A stretch of 17,710 nucleotides of DNA, taken from positions 31,309 through 49,018 of the forward strand of contig CAMPET010000274.1 in the NCBI GenBank assembly GCA_946803715.1, read 5' to 3'. Positions 10,480-17,710 of this stretch are shown here, one piece after another. The DNA is from Beroe ovata (taxonomy: Eukaryota > Ctenophora > Nuda > Beroida > Beroidae). The notes under the pieces are model-generated. The model made no database searches and was not told where the DNA came from. It saw nothing but the letters and a program-made list of their open reading frames with translations. The stretch's first letter is position 1. Each line of letters starts with the position of its first letter. The translations under genes and the position numbers were made by a program.

Positions 10480-10735
10480 TAGCATGTGCACACGTTCATG
10501 CGCGCCAGGCACTTTTTATTTTATTCGGTGATTCAAATTTTGTGTACCATGTACGCGTGCACACGTTGCGCGCACCCGCGCCTTATTAATGTACTCAGTA
10601 CGATTTATGAAGTCGTAAAAAAGAGAGACACGCAGTGCAGCGCGCGCGCGCGGAGTATTTGGGTCATGCAGCGCCGCGCAGCCGAAAAAAATTTGCCAAA
10701 CGTTGTCTGTCAACTGCGCAGCCCCCAGAAGCCAA
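10480..10735. promoter_or_regulatory. CpG-rich block upstream of CHCHD2
   Basis: In otherwise AT-rich spacer this block is dense in CG dinucleotides, including an alternating GCGCGCGCGCGCGG run near 10640. It lies about 0.6-0.9 kb before the CHCHD2 start and about 1.7 kb before BAG6. That could suit a shared divergent promoter if both have 5' UTR introns or trans-spliced leaders. Three overlapping open frames here have no recognisable protein content. The promoter role is inference from composition and position. Confidence 0.35.
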
Positions 10736-11347
10736 ATATTAGGGTTTGTTCGAGAAACTGAAATTTTGATGGAAAAATCCGACATCTGCTTTCAAGGGTG
10801 AAACTTCATCCAGACTGCCTGTGTTGGTTGAATGGTTGATATATGTAACTGTGATTGTGTTATTTAAGAGTAATCAGAAAAAGTTTCATCATACACTACG
10901 CCTAAAATATATTTTTAGTTTTCAGATATATGGTATGTAACAGTGATTATGTTATTCATTTGATTGTAAGATGAAATACTTCCTTCTGTTTTCAGACCCT
11001 GAGATCTGAAGAATTGTTGGTCAACTCTGGACTTATTTTCGCCATAAAATTATTTCATAACTTTCTGAATGATATGATGCTAGGTTGGTGATGCACAGCA
11101 TATATGAAATGGAATATTGAACAAGAGTTCAATTAAGGATATCCTTCACAGATAATTATGTGATAAGTGATTTAAACTATGAAGGGTATGAAATATTGCC
11201 TTCATCATTAATCATGAATTATTTCATTTACACACCAATCTAAAATTCAAGACATGAGTTCTGATATAATCGAGCAAGATGGACCTCACTCTCAAAATCT
11301 CTTAAAGTTCCAAACAACTTTTAATATATAGCTAGAGATATTCAAAC

Positions 11348-12217
11348 ATGCCTCGTCGAAGTGGATTTGGATCTAGATCATCTTCTCCTTCCAGAGCTCC
11401 TCCCAGAGTAGGTTCCGTTTGCTCCTCATCATTGTTATTTGTCATTGTTGTTGCAAATGTGTTTTAGTTATCAATTGAACACCCTTTTTCAGGCAGCCTC
11501 CCCTCCCCCTATGAGATCTGCCCCACCTCCTTCTGCTCCTGTCCAAGCCGCTCCACCACCAAGTGCAGTTGCAACTGCTCCTGCTGCTGCACCACAGCGT
11601 GGAGGGTAAGTCAAGCTTCATCAGATTTATATCATTGATGTCTAGTTTCTCTATTATCTTTACTTGATAATTAAGTTGCTCATGTGTATTGCACTCAGCA
11701 TGATGAGGGACATTGCAACAACAGCTGCTGGTGTAGCAGGTGGTCATCTTGCTGCCAATGCTATCATGGGTATGGTCTCGGGGGGTAAAAGTGATGCTCC
11801 AGCTCAAGGTGATATGCATTATTCTTCTGATAAATATGATCGATATGACTGTTGTTTGAAGAGTATATTAAACAAATACCGTTTCAGAGCAACCTCAGCA
11901 GCAACAGCCTTATCAACAACCGTATCAACAGCCTTATCAACAACCATATCAACAGCCATATCAACAGCCAATGGGTCAGCCTCAAGGTATAATTTTTCCC
12001 TACATTGTAGGCTGTAGCAATACACGACAAAGGAAGGCTATTCATATCATTATGTGTCGGATAGCTATTGATAACATTATCCCTGTTAGGTGGACCTTGT
12101 GCTGTTCAGCTGCAGGATTTCTTGAAGTGCACACAAGAAAACTATGACATTTCATTGTGTACTGGATTCAACCAAGCTCTTAAAGACTGTAAGCTTGCCA
12201 ATCCTGGATCAAACTAA
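11348..12217 (+). CDS. CHCHD2: CHCHD2/CHCHD10 family mitochondrial twin-CX9C protein
   Basis: Members of this family (yeast Mix17) sit in the mitochondrial intermembrane space and support respiration and cristae; CHCHD2 can also act in the nucleus. Five exons: 11348-11407, 11493-11605, 11699-11808, 11888-11986 and 12090-12217, all GT-AG and in phase, giving 169 residues (human 142-151). The N terminus MPRRSGFGSRSSSPSR is the family's basic, Ser-rich leader. A Pro/Ala-rich linker and then the conserved hydrophobic segment (ATTAAGVAGGHLAANAIMG) follow. A QQPY repeat fills exon 4. The CHCH fold in exon 5 has two perfect CX9C motifs, C131-C141 and C151-C161. I cannot separate CHCHD2 from CHCHD10; invertebrates often have one ancestor-like gene. 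An acceptor-like TATATAG ends 16 bases before the ATG. Confidence 0.94.
11902..11961 (+). repeat. Five QQPY codon repeats in CHCHD2/10 exon 4
   Basis: Five consecutive 12-base units encode Gln-Gln-Pro-Tyr, followed by a QQPM unit at 11962-11973. Synonymous third-base differences between units suggest the protein repeat is tolerated or kept. Exon 4 is almost wholly this repeat and is phase 1 at both ends, so it can be skipped without frameshift. Confidence 0.92.
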
Positions 12218-12576
12218 AAAAACTTCGAGCATGTCCTCAACAGTGTGTCTACAGTGCTTACAGTAGAGACTTTAATTTATTTAAGGAGAATAATCTTCTG
12301 TGTTTGTGACCCTTAGTCATATCCCATTCATATTGCTGTGACCCTTGGTAAGTGATCTTTGTTATTGTTGAGCTTATACCAAAATTTCCTTTAAGTGCCA
12401 TGTGGTGATGGGATGTACAGCTTTTTGTAAATCCTGGTTTCCTAAAATGTTGTTTAACTGTCTCTACAGTCTTCATTTGATATTTAGTATTAAGAATTCG
12501 GTGCCTACAATGTTAGAAATATTCCCAAATGTATTTGTTTTCACATTTCACAATTAACCCAAACTTTTGGTTCAGC
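12218..12576. other. Spacer between CHCHD2/10 and MRPL46
   Basis: This holds the CHCHD2/10 3' UTR. I see no canonical AATAAA, only a short duplication of GTGACCCTT (about 12305 and 12341) and an 8-base inverted pair GTAGAGAC/GTCTCTAC. No gene is supported. Confidence 0.4.
12574..12575 (+). other. Candidate 3' splice acceptor before the MRPL46 start codon
   Basis: The run ending CTTTTGGTTCAG stops one base before the chosen ATG at 12577. It resembles the internal acceptors of this gene set and may receive a 5' UTR exon or spliced leader. Confidence 0.45.
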
Positions 12577-13465
12577 ATGCGTAGGCATTGTCTGTTGCTG
12601 AAAAATGCTTCTGTTCTTGCTTGCAGACGTCAGTCCAGTTGGCAGGTAATGTTATTGACGAAAACAATCTTTGGAGCTTGAAGAAGCTCGCCCTTTCGGC
12701 GAATTGTCACTCTTCGATGTGATAAATGAATAATTCTTATCCGTGCAATGATAGCTATGCTTTTATTCTCAGGTGCAGAGTTCAGCGATAGTAGAGCGTA
12801 CCCCCTTATACCAGCAACCCTTGGATCCCCTTGTGTCCAAATACTATGCCATGCGAGAAGATGTCAGGGTAGAGAGGAGTGTCTACAACGACTTCGAGCT
12901 GCAGGCAGCAAACAAGAAGGAAGAAATGATTCAGGAACGGAAGAAAAAGTTCCCTCCTGCTCACAAGTTTGAGCTGCCCGAATACTTTTCTGCTGCAGAT
13001 GAGCAGAACCTCCGAGAAAGTGTTGTCAATGACTCATATATTCCCTTCCAACCGGTGGAGGTTGCCGGCAATGATAAACAATCAGTAAATGACATCAAGC
13101 CCTTCTCCTCTGTCTATCTGATTGCCAAATCATCAGAGAGTGGGAAGTGGGAATTCCCCCAGACAGTTGTAGAATCAGACAGTTCACTCCACGAGTCATC
13201 TCTGTCAGTTGTGAATTCTCATCCTGCAAACAATGATCTCCAGATTACATTGAACAGCAGGCTGCCCATTAGTGTGCATTCCAATAAGTACAGTCGGCGG
13301 TATCAGGAAGAGACAAAGATAACGGGAGTCAAGACTTTCTTCATCAAGTGCAATTACAGAGAGGGGAATTTCAAGGGTCACGATTTCAAGTGGTGCACTA
13401 AAGAAGAACTGAGGGAGCATATTGATGCTGATGTGCTGAAATGGGTTGAACCATGCCTGAATTGA
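12577..13465 (+). CDS. MRPL46: Mitochondrial large ribosomal subunit protein mL46
   Basis: mL46 is a protein of the mitochondrial 39S ribosomal subunit with a NUDIX-like fold. Exon 1 is 12577-12645 and exon 2 is 12773-13465, joined in phase 0 across a 127-base intron: 253 residues (human 279). The first 23 residues (MRRHCLLLKNASVLACRRQS) are basic, Ser-containing and free of acid, as expected of a mitochondrial presequence. The start at 12577 was chosen because it is in phase with exon 2; the nearby ATG at 12605 is not. Family hallmarks are RTPLYQQPLDPL and VERSVYNDFEL in the N-terminal half. The NUDIX-like half starts at GKWEFPQ and ends GHDFKWCTKEEL. It follows CHCHD2/10, another mitochondrial gene, on the same strand, and its stop is only 97 bases before the next ATG. 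Confidence 0.93.
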
Positions 13466-13556
13466 TCATTCTATGTGGCAATAGTTTTATATAATTCCGA
13501 GTTGATTTATGAAGATGCTTTTCAATTGCCTCAGACTTTTTCAATATTTCGTCCTT

Positions 13557-13558
13557 AG
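13557..13558 (+). other. Candidate 3' splice acceptor before the PARP-like start codon
   Basis: A pyrimidine-rich run (CAGACTTTTTCAATATTTCG then TCCTTAG) ends four bases before the ATG at 13563. It marks the upstream 18 codons of the longer open frame (13509-13562) as probable non-coding sequence. Confidence 0.5.
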
Positions 13559-13562
13559 AAGA

Positions 13563-14093
13563 ATGGGATGCTTTTGCTCAAGGACGGGCAACAGCGAGAG
13601 GAAGTTTGCTGACATTTGGGAAAAATGTGATTTCCATAGCTATGACAGATTCTCGGATGAAATTACTCTCTACCACGCGACTTCTGAAGAAAACGCAGCT
13701 CTTATCTTGTCATCGAACTCATTCATCATTCCTACCCGGCGATATGCAATAGATAATGGGCTTAAAGCAGGGGCTGCTGTCTATGCTGGTGTTGACCCTG
13801 AGTACTCTCTTAGAGAAGCAAGGAAAACACGGTCAAATGAAGGAAGGACGATAGTTTTGTTGAAGTTAACTGTCAGGATTGGTAGTTTTATTGATTTCAA
13901 GTTGTATGATAGCTGGGCAGAAGTAATTGGAGTGAGGGAGTGGGAGTGGATGACCGAACGTGTAACCAGGGAAACAGCTATCGGTCACGGATTTGATTCT
14001 GTCAGTATTAATAGCGACACCAAATGTCATGAATATGCTTTGTACTTCCCAGAGAGACAGATAATTCTTATTCAGCGATATGATGAAAGTTGA
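13563..14093 (+). CDS. Small PARP-like protein (Gig2-like fold) with lipid-anchor N terminus
   Basis: A single-exon gene of 176 residues. Residues about 33-172 read as a minimal PARP-type ADP-ribosyltransferase fold. ITLYHATS supplies H38, AAVYAGVDPEYSLREA supplies Y74, and HEYALYFPERQIIL supplies E157. Their order and surroundings parallel the H-Y-E triad of animal PARPs, whose last strand reads NEYIVYD. The compact form resembles Gig2-like PARP relatives; that family placement is inference. The ATG at 13563 is preferred over 13509 because it exposes MGCFCSRTGN, a textbook N-myristoylation context (G2, S6) with neighbouring cysteines for palmitoylation, and a splice-like acceptor ends four bases before it. 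The protein would then sit on the cytosolic face of membranes. The gene lies 97 bases after MRPL46 and 127 before TMEM161. Whether it catalyses ADP-ribosylation is unknown. Confidence 0.75.
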   Translation: MGCFCSRTGNSERKFADIWEKCDFHSYDRFSDEITLYHATSEENAALILSSNSFIIPTRRYAIDNGLKAGAAVYAGVDPEYSLREARKTRSNEGRTIVLLKLTVRIGSFIDFKLYDSWAEVIGVREWEWMTERVTRETAIGHGFDSVSINSDTKCHEYALYFPERQIILIQRYDES

Positions 14094-14220
14094 CGGAATA
14101 TTTGGGTTTCAGTAGTTGTGTTATTTGAAGTGTTTAGTTTATGATTCACCATTTTTTAATCAAATATAGTTTGATAGAATCAACTAAAAAGCTGCATTCT
14201 GATAGCTATCTTGAGTCAAC

Positions 14221-15789
14221 ATGCTTTTTGGAGTTCAACTTCTCAGCACACTGATAATCGGGCTCTTCATGACAAAGATATTCAGTACATACAGCTACAG
14301 TCTAATGGTATTCTACAAGCTGTGGTTCAGTGTTCCACCTGTTACAGAACACCTGGGGCAATTCTCCAAGGTACCTCTATCAAGTCCCTCTATCGCTGGA
14401 ATCTGAACTATCGTTTGTTGTTTTTCTCAAATATCCGCACTCGTACCATAATAACACAGAATTCCATCTCAGGCATACAAAGACCACGCTAAGAAAAAGC
14501 CCCGCAACGGCGAATCCCGTGAGCCTCTGGACAGCTTCACAATCCCCAAGGACAGCGATATCAACGTCCGTCAAAACAAGATCACCTCCTTCACGCAAAT
14601 CTCACTGTTACCTCACTGCGATGACATTGACATGACAATTCTTCTATCGGTGTCAAGTTGTCTGATATACCTCGTGACGGAAGCTCTGATCTATCTGGGG
14701 TACACTTCCTCCACGGACACCCATCTATCCTACATCTGGAGTGTTGTGGTCGTTGTGTTCTGTGTCAAATTCCTCGGATACATGCTCAAAGTGTACATTC
14801 AGTTGGGTGGGGGAGAGAGGTCGCTGGTGGGATTGTCGACGTTCCTGTTCATCGTGTTTGCTCTGTTTGTATCCATGGCAGACAAGAAGTTCATTGACTT
14901 CGGTGTCGAGGAGGGGTATAAAGATTTTGTTGATGAGTTTGTGAAATTTGCCAACTCAACAAATTTGATTCAAAGTAGGAGTAATCTTAATATGCCGTCT
15001 ACGAAAGCTTTCAAAGGCTGTTTGATCATCATCTCGGGTTTGTTGGGTGCGTTAGTGACGTTTCCCAGTTTCAGATTTGGAGCTCTGAATAGCAAACTCC
15101 TCCATTCTGGTGGTAAGACAGGTCCAGTAACAGGATCAGATTCCAATGGATCCTCCCTGCGAGATAGACTAGTCCTCCTCCTGGTCCATTTCAACCTCAT
15201 TTCCCCTATCCTGGTCATCCTATGCTGGTGCAAGCCCCTGGTCCAGAACCACATCCAGTCACAATCCGGTATCTCTGACCATGCGTTCTCTGTGCTGAGA
15301 GTTGCATTCATAGCTGGTGTGATGATAGTGCGTGTCATGTCAGTGAAGGTGTACCTCCAAGCTCACCTCGATAGCGCTCAGCTGTATCTCAAGAACCTGA
15401 AACAGGAGGCTGGCCGAGTGGAGCATAAAACAGTCCAACAGAAGATTGCATTCACATTCCAGTATAGCAGTGTTATTGTCTTGCAAATTCTCACTCCCGC
15501 CTTTATCATCCTACAACTTTGTTTACTACTGCTGTCCCTGCAGAACACGCCAAATTCCGTGGTCACCTCTACCAAACCTACCATTCCGTCAACAGTTACC
15601 GATATTCTACCAGACTTCCTGACGCCTGGTGGTGACAATGTTAACATGGTCCAGGGCATGAGAGTCGTGTTAACACGGACTTTCCTGTCAGGTGTTGTCA
15701 GCTATCTGGTGTGGTGGGTTGTGAGTGTGATGTCGGTGGTGACACTGTTCAGTACTGCGTACCATCACGTCTCAGAGGGGGTGCAGTAG
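14221..15789 (+). CDS. TMEM161: TMEM161 multi-pass membrane protein
   Basis: TMEM161A/B are conserved multi-pass membrane proteins; the vertebrate B form affects cardiac rhythm and cortical development, and the biochemical role is unsettled. Exon 1 is 14221-14370 and exon 2 is 14473-15789, joined in phase 0, giving 488 residues (human 479-487). The N-terminal hydrophobic start (MLFGVQLLSTLIIGLFMTKI), DSFTIPKDSDINV, GGGERS, DFGVEEGY, ALVTFPSFRFG and VYLQAHLDSAQ...KKEAGR-like (LKQEAGRV) motifs follow the family in order. About nine hydrophobic segments are visible: about 2-20, 105-126, 136-158, 167-186, 231-250, 285-306, 320-340, 375-405 and near 455-480. I cannot say A or B; one gene may precede the vertebrate split. 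Open frames starting at 14632 lack the first two-fifths of the soluble N-terminal loop. Confidence 0.94.
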
Positions 15790-15895
15790 GGGGGTGCAGT
15801 AGGGGTGTGCAGTGTACACTGTGTTGGGGTGTGTAGTAGCGGTGTGCAGTGTGCAGGGGTGTAGGGGTGTGCACTGTGCAATAGGGGTATGTATT
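15776..15895. repeat. G-rich GTGCAGTAGGGG-type repeat at the TMEM161 3' end
   Basis: Variants of GTGCAGTAGGGGTGT recur irregularly across the TMEM161 stop codon and early 3' UTR. Multiple GGGG runs on the plus strand could form G-quadruplex RNA or DNA. A minus-strand open frame here (15772-15966) is only the low-complexity complement. Confidence 0.75.
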
Positions 15896-16438
15896 CTACA
15901 TACATTGTGTGTTAGGAGATTTAAGAATATAAGGGTTCGAGTATCTGGATTCTCGAGTTGGATCAACTGTGATAAGTGCTCCTATATCATGATTTGGGAT
16001 CATTTTATTATTTATCTCATTTTCTTATACCTTATTTAATAGGAATTGGGCTATAATCTGCCCTACATATTTGCATATTTGCCATTCATATTGTATTTTA
16101 TCCAAATGAGCTGCCCTCATTTTATCAGCTGTTAAATACGAATTCAAGCCAATCGTTTTTATCAGGAAGCAGATGTCATTTCAATCTTGCAAATTTTAAG
16201 ATTGAGTAGAACTCCCGATGTCTAAATTCCCACTTCTCCCTTTCTAGCATGTCACACTGGCGTTGAGTGTCCCCAATTCAGGTTGGATATTATTGTAGTT
16301 CTGGCCTGCTTCATAGCATCCCTTTTTCCGTACTACGAAAACACACATGTCACTGTGATCCCATTTTCAGTGTCGAATGACAGAGAAGTCTATGTTCTGG
16401 AAGGTAGTCGATGTTAAACAGCCTGGAAGGTGAATATT
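15896..16438. other. Spacer after TMEM161
   Basis: AT-rich sequence with no supported gene. It presumably begins with the TMEM161 3' UTR, but I see no AATAAA in it. Confidence 0.35.
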
Positions 16439-16580
16439 GCACTTTCATTGACAATAATTTCCTTGACACCATTTTCTTGATACCACTCCTCCTTGAAACC
16501 ATTTTCCTCTGACACCGCTTAATTTAACACCACTTTCATTGATGCCATTATTCTTTGACACTACCTCTTGACACCACTTA
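16439..16580. repeat. Degenerate minisatellite, TTGACACCATTTTC-type unit
   Basis: Eight or nine imperfect copies of a 15-18 base unit follow each other (TTGACACCATTTTC, TTGATACCACTCCTC, TTGAAACCATTTTCC and relatives). The minus-strand open frame at 16445-16822 that crosses it encodes only the repeat complement (SGVKLSGVRGKWFQGG and similar) and is not believed. Confidence 0.75.
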
Positions 16581-16659
16581 CAATCAAGCAGCACGAAGAC
16601 ACGAAAGCAACTTCGAGAAATTTTAATTATTTGTCGGTCACACATTTGCACTTGAGTTG

Positions 16660-16765
16660 TTGTAACGCGCGAAAATATTTTCTTATCACTCAATTCCATT
16701 CCACGCGCGTTTACACAGTACGTTGCGTATATATTAGGCGCGGCGCAACATTTGGTCATTTTGGC
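16660..16765. promoter_or_regulatory. CpG-rich block with TATA-like core
   Basis: CG-rich words (ACGCGCGAAAA, CACGCGCG, GGCGCGGCGC) surround a TATATATTA at about 16725-16733. A TGACTCA (AP-1-type) word lies at 16822-16828. No recognisable coding gene follows, although AATAAA appears at 16949. A promoter for a short or non-coding transcript is possible but unproven. Confidence 0.3.
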
Positions 16766-16948
16766 ATACAGTGTTTCCTTCCCAAAATCTAGAACTTCTT
16801 CGAACGACAGCTCATGGCGCATGACTCATTAACGATGGTGATCTCACCATATGCTAATGTGCAGCTTTAAAATACAAGATGTACATTCTAGAAACATAAA
16901 TACCAGCTTATTTAGAAAATTCTAGAATTAGATCGTTATATGCTTATC

Positions 16949-16954
16949 AATAAA
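16949..16954 (+). terminator. Orphan AATAAA
   Basis: A canonical polyadenylation hexamer about 220 bases after the TATA-like word at 16725. It may be chance in AT-rich DNA. Confidence 0.25.
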
Positions 16955-17326
16955 AGCATTTAAAACAGTGTGAAGTGAGATGGCCAGAAAAGCAGTAGAA
17001 ACCAAGTTATCTTGCAGAGACTAAGTTATTTTATAGCAACTCATGCGTTTCATATGTCAAGTGTCTACCGTGAACCGATTACCAAATGTTAACATTTCAA
17101 AGCAAAACAATCTCTAGTTATTATCGAATAGGAAGTGAATTTCTACAACAATCAGTGATATCGCTCCCAATATTTCCTTGCTATAATGTCCGATGTCTCT
17201 TGACGCTGGTGGTAGTTCGTGATTAATCATCTCATAGCTCATTAACAGTGCCAGAATGTAATAATGTCACGGTACATTTGAATCCATTAGCTTAGCACCA
17301 CATACATTTGGTGTGTATACAAATCA

Positions 17327-17468
17327 AGGGGCTGGCAAGCCCCTCGCGGCATCTGTAGCAAATGTTGAACGTGCGAGCAAAAAGGGCCCGAAGGGCCCTT
17401 TTTGCGAGCTCGGTCACCGAGGAGGCCCGAAGGGCCGACTTGGTGAGCTTGATGCGTTTATGTAACGC
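17327..17468. repeat. Cluster of five short hairpins
   Basis: Within 142 bases I count five perfect inverted repeats: 17327-17344 (7-bp arms, loop GGCA); 17377-17405 (13-bp arms, loop GAA); 17409-17421 (CTCGGT-C-ACCGAG); 17424-17436 (5-bp arms, loop GAA); and 17454-17468 (5-bp arms, loop TATGT). The stretch is GC-rich against AT-rich flanks. Two hairpins share the CCCGAAGGG centre. It looks like part of a structured repeat or mobile element; no coding gene is supported in the overlapping frame at 17362-17661. Confidence 0.85.
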
Positions 17469-17552
17469 GCCAAAAGCTGCGGCGCTTGCCAGACCCTACT
17501 ATATGTTTTTACGGATTCGCCGAATTTCGACTATCAATAACACCGCTTATAT

Positions 17553-17635
17553 TTATCCGATTGTTATGAAACTTAGTATTCCGTCTATTTGGATCATAGA
17601 GAGGCAGCAGCCAAAATTTCAAGTCAATCGGATAA
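17553..17635. repeat. 11-bp inverted repeat pair at the window's right end
   Basis: TTATCCGATTG at 17553-17563 recurs inverted as CAATCGGATAA at 17625-17635. With the hairpin cluster just upstream it may belong to one repeat element that continues past the window end. Confidence 0.6.
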
Positions 17636-17710
17636 AAAATGACGAAGTTATAGCAACTTGAAATCGCCAAAATCGAGGGTGTTCTTGTTATTTAGGGTGA
17701 CGATGATATA

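Noticed and set aside
10347-10785. Three overlapping 80-91 codon frames on both strands in the CpG-rich block
   Set aside because: They arise from stop-poor CG-rich sequence, overlap each other and show no domain or splice support.
11819-12025. Minus-strand frame with repeated VDMAVDM-type units
   Set aside because: It is the complement of the QQPY repeat in the CHCHD2/10 exon.
15925-15955. tRNA B-box-like GGGTTCGAGTATCT
   Set aside because: No cloverleaf or A box can be drawn around it.
16780-16810. Full heat-shock element in CTAGAACTTCTTCGAACG
   Set aside because: The GAA/TTC units are not spaced in the regular five-base pattern.
17362-17661. A 99-codon frame at the right edge
   Set aside because: Its first third is the hairpin cluster and the rest shows no recognisable protein; it looks like repeat sequence.
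1-17710. CRISPR arrays, bacterial operons, rRNA genes
   Set aside because: No regularly spaced direct repeats with unique spacers, no rRNA-like sequence, and spliced animal genes throughout.

Overview
This is nuclear DNA of an animal. Every gene recognised is split by short GT-AG introns that I could phase exactly, and the proteins are metazoan: the tail of DNA topoisomerase II, BAG6, a secreted two-domain C-type lectin, CHCHD2/10, mitochondrial ribosomal protein mL46, a small PARP-like protein and TMEM161. The compact layout, AT-rich spacers, a gene nested in an intron, and splice-acceptor-like sites directly before start codons suggest a small-genome invertebrate that may use spliced-leader trans-splicing (ctenophores, hydrozoans and glass sponges are known examples). 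The lineage itself is inference and uncertain.

Layout. 1-2472 (+): the last eight exons of TOP2, entering from beyond the left edge. 2473-3685: intergenic, between two convergent genes, with a CpG-rich block near 2985-3075. 3726-8808 (-): complete BAG6 in five exons, 1046 codons plus stop. Its third intron (6564-8188) holds a whole gene on the opposite strand, a two-CTLD lectin (6993-7985, +). 8809-11347: about 2.5 kb between the divergent BAG6 and CHCHD2 genes, with diverged repeats (about 9030-10255) and a CpG-rich block (about 10480-10730). 11348-15789 (+): four genes in a row on one strand: CHCHD2/10, MRPL46, a PARP-like gene with a myristoylation-type N terminus, and TMEM161. The last three are separated by only 97 and 127 bases. 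15790-17710: no convincing protein gene; it has a G-rich repeat, a degenerate minisatellite, a third CpG-rich block and a cluster of strong hairpins.

Functional links. Two adjacent genes in the plus-strand cluster encode mitochondrial proteins (CHCHD2/10 and mL46). BAG6 is cytosolic and nuclear proteostasis machinery, and TOP2 is a nuclear enzyme. I see no dedicated pathway or immunity-style system across the window. The least ordinary items are the PARP-like gene with a lipid-anchor N terminus, the tight cluster with acceptor-like sites before each ATG, the nested lectin, and the hairpin cluster at the right edge.
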